Part shown: positions 13,501-27,482 of the stretch, piece by piece
Layout: every line of letters begins with the position of its first letter
Numbering within the stretch: position 1 is the stretch's first letter
Program-made: the position numbers and the translations under genes
Assembly (NCBI GenBank): GCA_002633005.1
Contig: NMRA01000013.1
Coordinates: 1,070,536-1,134,535 of the forward strand
Direction of reading: 5' to 3'
Length of the DNA stretch: 64,000 bases
Origin: Phoronis australis
Lineage: Eukaryota; Phoronida; Phoronidae
Notes under the pieces: generated by a model
What the model was told of the DNA's origin: nothing
Database searches by the model: none
What the model saw: the letters and a program-made list of their open reading frames with translations, nothing else

Positions 13501-15749
13501 TAGTTGCAAAATATTTCATTTTACGGCTGAAAGTAAAAATAGTGTAACATATAAAATGCTTCGCTTCGCGTATATCCGTGTACATGTACATTACGGTCAG
13601 TCGTTGGAGGGAACTCAATACAAATTTATAATGAAACTGAGCCTTACACATCTGGGTAAAAAAATGTACAACTTCAACGTTAGGAGACATCAGAGTGACT
13701 TGGTGTATTAAGCAAAACAGAAATGAGTTCCACTGTGATCACAGTATACTTAACCACAAGAGATGCAAGAATTGTTGACTCATTTCGTATGTCAATTGTT
13801 TGTGACCGTAGCAAAATTAGCTCGAAGCACTCGATATTTGCCATTGCGTGAAACAGGATGTCCCAAGGTAATAGTCAATATACGTTTAATTTACCCTTCA
13901 TTATGACGACTTGTCGCTATACTGACCACATTGTCACAGGAGACGATGTCAATTAACATCGTCAAAATTACACAATAGAAAAACTTTGCCAGAACCTCAT
14001 TTATCTGAATACATTTGGTCACTCACCCTTGATAACCAACGGTTTCACGTCGTTGTTGTGGAGTTCATTGGCGACACCTTTGCGAACACTTAACATAAAA
14101 ACAGCGTTGACAAAACTTAATATGTTCTTGTACGTAAACTTAATTAACGGATGCGCCAAAGTGAACGATTCTGTCAACAATGTTCCAATAGCACACTGAG
14201 GACAGAGCTTCTGTATCTTAACCCCGGCTTGCACGACCTTCAAATCACTGTCGAATACCACGTGATATGGCAGCACGTTGCAGAAATTCGTTGGCGATAT
14301 CCGAAGTTTCTCGGGATACTGGTAATCGACCACCGCAGGAATGGTCGGGTTCGGTGAATCTGTGACGCTGCGAACATCCAGACGTGACTTCACATCAGCG
14401 TCCATGACGTAAGTCACGTGGAACACAACGTGGGGTGGTAACCCTTCAGCGGCCGTGTCGTGCTTCTCAACGACTTTGAGTTCCACTGACGTATTAAACA
14501 ACTCTCTCGAAGCAGCTTTCACGACCCCTACAAATACGTGTACAGCCTAAAAATCATTTTTCCTTCTGAAACAAAAATGTAATCTCCAAACTCAAGATCC
14601 AACGTGGTTTAATTTGAGAGGCCTATTTCTTGTTTTACGTATAACTTAAATCATGTTTCTTTGTTTAAATACAAAACTGGTTCTTCCACATGCTATGGAA
14701 TACAAAGTATAGATGGGAGTCTCAGTTATTGGACAAAGGGTGCCTCATTGTGTCATTGAAATGGGCGTTTGTAAAAGAAGATACGAAACGAAACGAAACA
14801 GAAACGAAACACAAAGACGAAATCTTAAAAGTTGGTTTTGATAATATTTGAGTGCAGGAGGCAGAAACATAGGCCCAAGGCATAGTAATACTGTAAAACT
14901 TACACGTGAGCAGCCAGTTTTAGGGTATGGTTATGGAAAGTGACGTGTGTGAAATGTTTAGAAGCACGAAGCCCTGGAAATACGTTGATGGCACACCCTT
15001 CAGTAGATAAAGAAATGCAGTCAGGTGGCATTGTAATGATGCGTTGCCCCAAGATGAGTTTTGATGGTAAAATTTCACAATGTGACAGACACGAGAAACT
15101 TTATTTTTTACAGAAGATAAACTTCACCAAGTAATCGCTTTAGCCTTTTTTACATTGTGATACCAACGTAGCTACCACTGAGACAAATACATTTGCAAAA
15201 ACGTAACAATGTTAAAGACCTTTCATTAATGAGCAAGACTGGTTTTGGCATTTTTTATGGAATTGGTGAGATTTTAACGTATCTATGTTCAGAACTGAGG
15301 CAACTATTCGGAGACCCGGAGAGAAATAACAGTGAAGCATGTTCTACAGAATATTAGATCAAATATAATCGTTTTTCTGTACACACAACTCTTGCGCTCT
15401 TCATGGTGACAGAAAAATTCAGAATTACGAAAATCAATTTTTGAGTCCCCGCTTCTGTGTTTCGTTTATGATTCGTTTCGTGTTTGGCTTTACAAATAAT
15501 AATCACGGCTCGTATGGTTCAAGTTGGACTATATTCTTTCATAGTGGCCTGTATTACCTGGACTAAAGTCTCGGTTGCCGAGTTAGCACTAAACTTCGCA
15601 AATAGTAATACAACTGACTGCTCCTCTCACGTCTAATCAGGACTCCTCTCGGGAAAACAAAAATGGCCGTAAGTCGAGAAAACTCTAAAGTCATTTGTTA
15701 ATAATTTGGAAGGTTATAGTTTGTGAGAATTGATCAACATGGCGAGTGA

Positions 15750-15799
<50 letters not shown>

Positions 15800-18700
15800 A
15801 GTCTCATGAATCACTGAGAAGAGTAAACAATACTTTTGTTTGTTGAAATCCCGTAATTTGTGTAGACTATTACAGCCGATTTCATGAAGGTGGTGCAACC
15901 AAACCAGGCTTAAGACTTAAACCTGGTCTTCCAAAACCTGGTCTAATTTTAGACCTAACTTGCATTTCACCAATGTGCTTTAAAAGTCTGAAAGCCTGGT
16001 TTTGTTAGACCAGGCAGCAGGTTTAGTAAAACCAGGTCTAAAATATTCATGATCACCCTACTATGTCGATATGGATTAACCCAACAAAGAAACCTTGATC
16101 ATATGGGTATAAACGACACACTGACTGCAGTTCAATCAGGTTTTACTAGACCACTGGTCTAAAAGTTAAACCACTTTATGCAATGCTGATTATGTTTAAA
16201 CCTGGTTTAAGTACAATTTAAACCAGATTCAACTCTAAACGAACTTTAGGAAGTCGGTTGTTAGTGTCCAAATTCGATGTACGGCTGCAGCTGTCTGAGC
16301 CGTATAGTGTGGCCTAGTTCAGTGATGAATATCGACAGCTTACCAATGACAACGGGATACATTCCTTGTCGGTAGGAGTAGTAATGCAACATCAAGGTGC
16401 CGTCTGGGTTAGTTTCGCACCTTTGAAAAAGAGATTTCATTCATGTCATTACTCAAATGCTTGTATGCTCTCTTCGACAGATTACACGAATCCCCATTAT
16501 GTTACATGTACGGTGTGTTACCAAGAAGAACACTGGTTTTGTTTCTAAAATTTCCAAGAACGTTCTCTTGAATCACTAGCTGAAGCGATGTCGACACTTA
16601 TGATCTCATAAATGTGTGACAGGTGAAATCGATTCTGGGTTGATGACGTAATTTGTAATGATAACTAATTCCATATTTTCGACGAAGCTGTATTTTTCAT
16701 TTTATATTCTTTTGTACACGACTTGCAAACAGCTTTCTACTGACGCCTAAATCACAATCAAGGTCCATATTCAAGAGTTGACTGTGTTACTGTCTAAAAA
16801 AAATTTTTGGTCACTTAGTAAATGCCAACTGAATCTCATATGCAAAAAGTTATTTAGTTGTGCAAATTAAAAAAGAATCATCAAAATCGGACAATGTTTG
16901 AGAAATTTATGCATGTTTTTGTCCATGAATTCCATGCATTTTTAGCGTTACGAGTGGCCAATTTAAATATAACAATTTTCAACTGTCAAGAGTAGAAAAG
17001 ACATTTATTTTATCAAGAAAGCAATTGCTTAGATATGACTGGGAATAACTTGAGTCATTTTCAGAATCCATTAGATGAAGTTGTGCTTAATCATTGAGAA
17101 ATGGTAGGGTTCATCATAAAAGAGGCACTCGTTACGAAATATGTAAATTTTATGTGTCTACCCTCACCTACAGCAAAGAAGGTTAAAAACCAAAGTTCAC
17201 ACTCTGTAATAAAAGAATTGCAGAACATGTTAGCCTAGGCAACACAGCCAATTATTCAATATCTAAACAAACCAAAAGTTTGGATATTGACTGGGTTCTG
17301 CTATGTTGAAAATGGGCCAAAAGGCTAACAAAATGTAGTGTACGTACCCCCATGTGGAATTCAGTAACACAAATGGTCACTGCAAATGAAATTATTACCT
17401 CTTAAATAACAACATGGGGCTTATTATCATCAAAGAGAAATACATGGCCATACAACATTATATTACCATGTGGTGCAGAAACAGTGATGTAGTGTACCCC
17501 CTTTTGTAGTGTACGTACCCCCATGTTTACAAATTCCATGAAATTGAAATATCACTTGGTAAGTGAGCAATATTTGTCATAGACAGTTTCCTTCCTTAAA
17601 ATGTTAGGTTAAAAGGGTGTTTATTGCAAATACAATTGTTTTGAGAGAAATATTAGCATTTGTGTAGTGTAGGTAGCCCTAAATTTTAATTTGTGCCTAT
17701 TTTCAAAGTATGGCAGATATGCACATGAATGCTGTGGTTTTTGATTTTTCTCTTTGAATTGATTTAGTAAATCAACTAACTTTCAGTAGATTCTTTGTAT
17801 TTAGTTGCAAACCTGGCATGTCATTGAAATGTAGTGTACATATTCCTGTGTAGTGTACGTACCCTGATGTGAATAAATACCATGAAACAAAAATATTACA
17901 TAGTAAGTAAGCAACATTTGTCACAGACAGTTTCCTCCATTAAAAATGCTAGGTTAAAAGAGTGTTAATTACAAATACATTTGTTTTGGGTGAAATATTA
18001 GCATTTGTGTACAGTGTACGTACCCCTATATTTTAACATGACATGTGCCTGTTTTCAAAGAATGCTGTATTTTTTATTTGTTCTCTTTGAATATTGGTAA
18101 ATTAACTAGCTCTCAGTAAATTTTAATTATTTTTTATAAACCTGAAAAGTCATTGAAATGTAGTGTACTTACTCTGTGTAGTGTACGTACCTTCAACCTC
18201 TGTGCTATATAGTATTGCCCCCAAGAATTTTTGAATACTGCTGTTCTCATGAACAATACTGATATTTTCAAAATGAATCCAGTCTGACTAAAAAACAATG
18301 AACATTATCAAATTTGTGGACAATAAAATGCCACACAAGAGTTGGACAATACTTAACATCCTAGAAGATACATGTACGTCATGTGGAAACTGATGTTGCA
18401 GAGGCAGGTTCTCTATCTCTCAACACAACTTGCAACAAACCAACAAGTAGAGGCAGCACAAAACTCGAGACCATCCCATATATTTGTAACTTAGTCAAAA
18501 TTTGACGTTGATTGACTGTGCGTAGTGTACGTACCCCCCAACCAGTACCATGTTTTACTGTTTACAAGCGGAACAATGTGCCTAGCATTGCAAATAACTA
18601 TTTTGACCAATTGGTGAATGTATTGGAAACTAGGAAATAACACCAATAAAGTTTTTGAAAAAAGTAGTTACTTGTCATTTTCTTTTTGTAAGAATCATAT

Positions 18701-21700
18701 TGCAAGAGAGGAAGTTCTCATTATACTGTGTTAAGATATGCAATGTATCATCATCTAGAACAACTTGATCAGCACGGTAATAACTTTTTCTTACTTAAGT
18801 ATGTGATAATTCTTCAATTTAATCAAAAACTTAATAAATTAACAGCCACCTTACGAATTTTTGCATGGTAGAAGTGTGCTGTGACCGCAAGTTGTAGTGT
18901 ACGTACCCTTTTATACAACTGTGATGCAATAGGCCATAAAATTTTATTCGGTGGTTCTTGTGCAAAAATATTTTAGATTACAAACATGGAATGATGGTTC
19001 TTTAAAATAACCCAGCTTTTACAGTTACATGACAACCTTTCTTTTTTCACCAAAAGTGGCTACCGAATATGGACCTTGATTGTGATTTGGCCGTGAGCAC
19101 GATTTAGAAACTGATTTGTTTAGCCAGGCATCTTATCAAAATTTTCTGAAGTCTTCCTTAACCTCGGCAGTTGTGATAATATACTAACAAGAGATTGCAA
19201 CAAGAGTTCTAGGAATCTAACAAGAGGAAGAAATTATTGAAACCAGTTGCTAAGCGGCAAGAGGACTTCTTGACGACGTTTAACACGATATTCCCATAGT
19301 ACAATGTCGTAGAAGTACGAAGCAGAACAGTGATATTTTTCTACGTACTTGCAAAGTGAAGAAAGGTGCGGAGACAATGGAGCCCAGAATTGATCCCAAA
19401 CTCGACAGGTCCAATACCTTTCGACCACGTACTCATTTGGAACACAGTCAAGAGAACTTTCGAAAACGTCAATGTGCTGCCAAATGACCACATCTTGTAC
19501 AAGGTTATATCATTAACCCAGAACCTCGGGTATTTCTGTGGCCTCAACTTTCATTATTAGTTGGACGTTTTCTGCGCTCTGCAAGTCACGTGACTTTTCA
19601 AACTGAAGAATGATTGGCCCAATGCCAGAAATAACTGACAACGCTAGAGCGCATGTGCAGCAGACAGCTAGCTATTCCCGCAAAGAGTTACACGCAACTG
19701 AGAAGGGGTTTCCGAGGAATTTTGATCTAGAGAGACAAACCTGCAATTTGCCGATAATTAGCGAGAAAAACCCGTAGTTGCATTATGCTGGATGTTGAGA
19801 GATGCGTGAAAATTTTTCAGTGTTCATTGAAGTTTGAATTTTACCCATATTGATGGCACCTACACAACCAATCGCGCGGAAGGCAATATTTGTGCGCAAT
19901 TTCATTTTCAATTATAATCTGTGGAGAGTTTAATTCAGTTCGCTTGGTTCCCGATAGCGGAGGTAACGAAAAGTGTAACCTAGATATCACAAATGCAGTT
20001 TTCGTGCCAATTTTCCGAAAAAAATATCGGTGTCCACTAGGGGGTGTTGAAAACAACGGGTTGGCAGCCAGAAATGTAAAAAGTAGTCACTTATTGTTTC
20101 GTGGTTCGTAGTGCATTTTCAAGCTCTAATGAGGGTGATTTTGGTCGGAATGTAAATGCCCATTCCCATTTCATTGCAACAAGCGGTTGATCATGTATTT
20201 GCTAAAATTTTGAATTGCACAGAAAGCACTTCATGAGACCCAGCTAGGTAAAGGTTGTACTGGTTCTTTTTAACAGTATGTTTTTGTTTTTTTAAATTGA
20301 TGCTGCCCTTGAAGGTCGATTACATTCAGTAGAAAACAGAAAACATACCCACTAGCTGATCTTGGATATCAAGATGGGGCCCCGGACCGAAATCAATTTT
20401 CAAAGGACAAACCCTCGTGATAGCCTCGCGAGGGGGAGGGGGAGTGACGTTAATTTTCGAAGTAGACCCTACAAACTTTCTTGACAGCCCTGAAAATGAC
20501 ACGTCGGCGCTGTTTTTATCGTGCGCATAGGGGAGACCTGGGCCACCTCGGACCCCCTCAATCCACCTATGGATGGCGTTAGTTTCAAAACCTCCTTCGT
20601 CCATTTGCTTGTGAAACGCAAACAAGGTAATTGTCCTCTGACCTAGACTGTGATTGGCAAATACTCACACGACGATCGCCACATTACGGATGACCTACAG
20701 TAGTTCAAGAATTTCTGGTGTTGCGTGCGTCTGAAATTCGCCCACTCATGCCCAGGTAGTGGTCGCCCCCGAGGGGAAACTTGAAGCTACGGAGATACCC
20801 GAAGTTTTCCGGTTGGGTTTGATTGTGACCAATCCAGGGCTGAGTTAATTCCGTAGACGCAATAATCTCGCGAAGGAAGCTAGCCCTATGTCTATAGTAA
20901 AAATAAATACAAAATACCAATCGAAGCTCCTGAGTATTATCCATTCATTGGGAAACGTGCTTAGAGCAAAAAGAGTCACTGCTGCGCAATTGAGATGTCG
21001 ATTCTATCATAAAGCTAATGACGCTAAGCTTTCGGTTTCCAGTACCGAAGCAGTCCCCAGTGCAAAATTTAGAACTACTTATGGGATAGCGATCAGAGGC
21101 CAGTGAATAGACATTGACAGTTGCTATGAGTGTAGCCCGGGGACGAGAAGGGTAGCCTGGGAGGCCACAGGAGGGGAAGGAATGGGTAGCAATCGGGGAG
21201 GAGGCGTCGTTAGTAACTCTTCCTGGTAACGAGGGGCTCCCATAGCTTCACGTCCCGGCCACAAAAGTGGATCCGCCACTGAGAGCAAAGGCAGGTCATC
21301 ATACATGCGGAATCTTCAATCTTGTAAACAGAAAACATTGTTAGCACGCACTGGCATTATGGATTGGTGTAAGGCTTACCTGAAAGACGGTGCCTCTATG
21401 TTGGTATAGCTGAGAGCTAAGAGGGCATGTAGAGAATCAAGGTTCTGAATGAAGGTGGCGATGTTGTCGCCCAGTGTTTGCAGCATCTTGTCGTAACCCA
21501 CATTGCAGCAGTATTCGAAGAAGTATTCACCAAACGCTTCCAGAACACTGTCGACCGGTAACCCTATGGACGGGCAAAGAGATAAGTAAAGTGACGAGTG
21601 GAGGTCCTGAGAACGGACAGTCGACACATCTGTAACCTCCTTTAAATGGACGCTAAACCTGTTTTAGCGACTCTAAGCCCACCTTCCATCACAAAAACAA

Positions 21701-24700
21701 GTTTTGATTAAGACTACTAAATCCCATTTTTACAGAACATGCAAAGAACTAATAGTTCGTTATTCACCTTCCCACCATGCTCGCACATAAAATGACTCGC
21801 CGCGACAAGCCAAGTTCTGGAGCCTGGCCTCAACAATTAAAGAACTTTTATTTCTTTCAGAGTCCTGAAATCAACCCTGATTTGACTAAGGATCAATTTG
21901 AGATCAGTCTCATAACGGTAAGTGGTCTAAATCAAAAGTTGATTGCTGAGATGGAAGTTGGGTTCATTACCGCTTGAACTGACAAGATCATTGGCAAAGA
22001 ATTCAGTTAATAGCGGACTTTTCACATTGGCGCTCTCTAGAGTAATAAGAGTAAAAAAGGGATTCCCCCCGATCCCAAATCACATTCGGTGCACAGTAAC
22101 TCAGTCACATCACAGTGGTTCATTAATTTAAAAGCGGAAAAATAAATCCGACTGCCAATGCCTCCCGTTATTTGATTTGGCCGTTTTCAGTAATTTAGTT
22201 TAGCTTCTTGACATTGGCTATGATCCTGCTTTAACTTGTTTGCAGGCGCGGATTCTTCTCCGCAATTGCAAATGTATGGGGTGTCATATCCTTCATCCAT
22301 GGTTGTTTCAAGAGGTTTGCCATCCTCCGTAAGACATTAGTACATCCCACGCCATATCAATGAAAATTTCCCGCCGTTATGAGAGCAGAAAAGGTGTTAA
22401 GACGATGTTTGTAGGTTGAAACCACCCGTCCGAATAACATGGGATTTGTAGGTGGCGCTGAACGCCTGCCCACATAAGAAATGGTCGCAGTTAGTGACAG
22501 GAAAGTGATTTTCAATATGGCGCGGCTATTTCGAAAATCAGCTATTTTGCCGAATGATAATCGGCGATTTATAATAACGTCACAAAACACAACAATATTA
22601 CAGCTCTGACCAAAGCTAATAACTTGATATGAAAGCTATCATATCCAACAAGAATCCCGGCATGCATTTTTCTGACCCATTTAATTGTACAATTACACGA
22701 TTCCATCAGTTACGTCATTCTTAAAAGGAGGCTATGTTTGGTCTTTCGATCAAATGTCGACCGCTCGTAGTCGGCCAGCTACCACTTTATTACCCAGAAA
22801 CCGTTATGGACACATTTTGGAAATAGAATCCAAGAGATGTTCGTAATGGCCAAAGGAACAATAGATGATGTTTTGGGAAAGATGGCCATGTTTTGGGTTC
22901 GAGACGGTCGCTTGTAATGCGAATTAGTCGACAAACGTCATTTTGTTTATGATGTTATTTGGACAAATAAAGGAGTTATAAGCCAGTATAAAGGAGTCAA
23001 TATTTGAAACTACTATGGTAATGACATTTCAAATTTTGTTTCGTATTTTTTAAAGCCTCGCAGGCTTCGACTTTACCACTGCACCACCAGCACGTCAACG
23101 AAATCGAAGAGCTTTTAAACTTTTCCATGTCATCCGGGTTCTGACGTTAATAAGTAACCGCAAATATAAGCCACCCTGTGAATGTAAAACTTGAGTCAAG
23201 GCATAGCATTCCGCCATCATCCTATTGCACAAAAGTTGTTTTTGAAATTCTAAAACGTCCATTGGTTTTCAATACACCTCATTTGCGCAGACTTAAGCGC
23301 ATGCATGCTGCGCGTGCTGACACGCAGCTTGCGATCGCATTGATCAACCAAAACGAGATTAAATTCTGTAGATTGTTTTGTATGAAAACGGCCATTGTAC
23401 GACCCATATACATGATATCGATTGTTCCGTTGTCCGTGTCAAGGACGTTTTTTCAAAGTCTCTCCACAATGTTTAAGAATAAACGGTAGGTGGCTGACCC
23501 AACGAATAATCGACATACAATCGAAGCCAATTATAGCTTTCTTCCATGAATTACTTTGTAAATACAATTATAAAACACAATTATTTACTTTCACCCTAGC
23601 TCGGTTTTTTCAGACGCCAAAAATATGATAATGATCTCGGTGAAAGTAATTAATTTTTGCGCTCAGTGACACGCTGGAGGCGCAGTGGTAAAGTCGAGAG
23701 TTTCAAAATGAGAGAGACCGGGTTCGAATCTCGGTGAAGCAATTGTAACTACAAGAAAGATTTGTAAAGGAAACTTTAAAACGGCGTTACAATGGCAGTG
23801 GTCAATATTGTGATTTATGGACTCTTTCTTTAATAGTGGCTGATACCTTCTGTCTAAATCAAATAGTAATATTTAATTACCCTAATTGCTATTTCAATTG
23901 GTTTGCCTTTTCGTTTCATCTGTAAACGTGTTGAAATCATTTCCGTGTTTAAAGCGGCTACAAGCCCACTTTTCATCACAAAAATATTTTTTTGATTTAG
24001 ACCATTTACCGTTATGAAATTAATCATCAAATTCTCCCTTTGACGAAAAGCTGACAGTTTGTTGTTGTTTGAGACCAGGCTCTGAAAGTTGGCTTGTCAC
24101 TTGTGTCCATCAGTGTGGTCTCGAGGAATGACGGAATGTCAGTTATTTGCAAACCAAGAAATCAGTTCTGAGTAAGGAGCAACTAACCCCGATTTTATAG
24201 CAGAAAGTGGATAAAACTAAAGTTTCGTTTCTAGGGCGGAACGAAGGTTTATGGCAGCTTTTAAAGGCATTTTAAAACGTTAATGAGAAACCAAATTAAT
24301 GTCATTCTCTTTGTTCCTAAGAATACAATTTAGAATTGGAAATTGTAATAGTAAACCAGGTGCCGTAGCGTATCACCGACTTAAAATGATGTCTATTATT
24401 TAACGCTATACAATACTCGATTTGGCAACCTTCAGGTCGCCATTGCGATTTCAAATGTGCTTGGCGACCTGGAAAAAATACCAAGTCGCCACGAAGTCGC
24501 CAAAGCGAGTATCAAACTCAGACAATCATTTCCCCGAAATTCGTTTTAATGTTTGTGGTGAATTCTTAACTTTAAATTACTAGACGCGACACCTTTTGTT
24601 CAAAAATTTGTGGTGAATTCCTAACGTTAAATTACTAGACACGACACCTTTTGTTCACAATTGCTCCGTTTATTTCGTCAAACACGTGCTTAAATTACAT

Positions 24701-27446
24701 CATGAAGTAAACAGACAGAAGTCGGAATTGTTCGGCAAAGCTCGGGAAACATCCAGTGTATGGACCGTCCGCGTTCTATCTTCGTTGTCCGAAGGAATTG
24801 ACTTTTCAATTGAATGGTGCATACGTGCGTTTTTATGAGGAGAAATTTGGGAAAGCATGCGTACGTTGCTGAGAACGGGAGACGGCACGAACTTTTTTAT
24901 TCGACGATTTTGACGTAGTTGTTGGCGACCTCAGATTTCGTTTGGTAAATCGTCAACCTGAGCGTCGAGCACTGTTAGTATACAGTTGTTAAGTACGTGC
25001 TGTTTTTTAGAGAGGTATGAGTTCTTTTTCCGTAGTAAGGGTTTTGCAAAGGTTCGAACGCCACCGCTGCACATTTTATAAACAGCCCAAACAGAACGCG
25101 CAACTAAATGCGCTGTACTGGGCTGCGTTCGCGATATCTCGTGATGACTTGCGCGAATTTGTGTTTCGGCGAATATACGCAAAGCATCACAGGTGTACAG
25201 TACAATTGCCATTAAAAACGGTGTAGTGGCAAAAAAGATGAATACATGTAAGCATCTTATGACGAAAATAAGATAATCGGCAGGTAAAAAGGCTAGGTGG
25301 TAACGTATTTTCAGAATGTGGTTTACCAATTAACATGAACGCATCCTGTTGACATCGCAATCACATTCTATTTTTTCCAGTAATTTATTCATTTTGTCAC
25401 AGTTATCATAAGTATCCCTGCAAGTTGCATAGTACTTCAAGCCACTCAATAAGCGTACTTGTTGCATGACAACAGTGACTACGAAGGATTTGATGATTTG
25501 AGTTGCCACCAGACACCTGTTTTGCTCCTAGGCGCTGATTATGCAACTGCATTAGTAAAATTCGCCAATTCTTTTTGTTCAATTTCTAGATACACGAGTG
25601 CAAACTTATCTCCCAGCCCTGCAACAAAGGCCTAAGGCCTGAGCCAAACGGGGAATGTTCATATTTATTGGCGCTCTCTATATAGTAATTAGAGAGCACG
25701 AAAGTGACTTCCGATTGATTCCGTCTCAGATTTTGTGGTCAGTGAAATATATAAGCCCATTATTAAATTCCACTGCCAGCCCCTCCCATTGTTTGATAAG
25801 TTAAAGTTCACTAATTTATTTTAGCGTTTTGACACAGGCTGGGATCGAAATTCCCCCGCTTTATCGGCGACAGCCTCTGGCTTTGTCGCGGATACAGCTT
25901 AATTCCCAGTGGGACATGTATGGGACAGGACGTCCTTGCTCATCAATTGATATTTCAAAAGGTTTGTCTTTTTTGTAAGACATTTCTACACCCCACCGCC
26001 ATTATAAAAGCAAGAAATGTATTAAAATTCCGTTGATACTAACAGGTGGCGCTGATCGCCTGTCCACCAAAGACCTGTTCGCCGTCTGGCGGGTTAGTGA
26101 AGACGAGGCTATTTGGAAAATCAGCTATTGGACGGAAAGCACAAGTCAAATATGATTCAAACTCTGAAAATTGATCTGACGTTAGCCAACCTTTTCGCGT
26201 GTTTCAAAGATTTTCGAGGTTACGTCCGAGTTCTCAGTTATTCCGCTGGATAACAATAACAGTCGCCGCTAACTGGATATGTGGACTGTGAATGCGTTTT
26301 TTTTACAAATTTGCCGCCCTTAGTTCGTCGTCTGGCCAACTTTTCACCTAACTTTCGGCAGACAGAAGTTGGCGGAGAAAAGTGTGTGTGTGGACACTTT
26401 TTCACGGTAAAAGTTGGTCCCAAGTCGGACTGACTGAAGTCTGAGGAAGGCTGCCAAGGCTGCTCTTTTCAGATCACTCAAGATCAACATAGGATCGTCG
26501 CGGTTAGTGACGTACGAGTAAGTGAGTGGCCTTACTAGCATACGCTTGCAAAGTGAAAGCAGGCCATGACGTAACTGGACGGCCAGTCGGAAATATACGG
26601 GGAAGTACTCGCCATATTGTTTGTTATAAATCGAGACTTCTCACTGTATGTGTCTCGCGAGTGACCAAAGTTACAGAACGAGATCCTGCGTGCGTTTCAG
26701 TGCTAACATACAGAGCAGCAAATGCCCGGATGCTCCTTGACAAATACATATGCAGGCAGAGAGACCTTTTCTTTGCAAATACTGGCTACGACGGAAGTAA
26801 CACCGCGTTCAGATGACGTTTGATCAGAAGGCAAATTAGTCGCTTAAAACGAACATTCACAAAGGCATCTTATCAGTGGTCTTGACATAACATTAAAGTA
26901 CGAAATGTTAAAAAACGGTCAGTCACATGTGATCACCATGGACGAACACAGTCAAACGAAAAGATACGCCGCTGAATGTAGACAACTTCTCACCGTAAGA
27001 AAGCAGGTCTGGTGGATTACAAGAAGTTAGATCAGACGCAAACATTCACGTGTGAAAACACTTTCAGCCGGCAGATCAGGTATCTGATTTGCCTTTTGGT
27101 CGGAGGCATATGATCGCTGCATTAAAGTGGCATAGAACGTAAAAAACAGACAAATTGCAGTATTCAAAGTGGTTCTCTGCCACTGAAGTCAAATTGTTCA
27201 CCAGTTATTTTTACGGTTTGCTCGCAAAGATTTTGAATTTTTTTCTTTTAATTTCAAAAAATGATCTGTCAACTGCTCGTCACTTAGTCGATTTTTGTCC
27301 CACACGGCAAAGCACCACACCTTATTTGGTATAGCAAGACTTATAGACGTAGCACATGGAAAATGTGACCGACCTTTGACTTAAACAAAACAATGACGTT
27401 TTCAAGCATAGCTAGTTCGACTTCGTTCAGAGCATGCGCGTATATA

Positions 27447-27482
<36 letters not shown>

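Noticed and set aside
14528-14550. Acceptor at TTTTAG near 14545 for exon 6
   Set aside because: It gives the wrong phase after exon 5; the acceptor at 14528-14529 restores IGVVK and the frame.
24931-25329. 132-residue minus-strand frame with hydrophobic segments
   Set aside because: It lies within a cyclase intron, overlaps frames on the other strand, and matches no family; hydrophobicity follows from AT-rich sequence.
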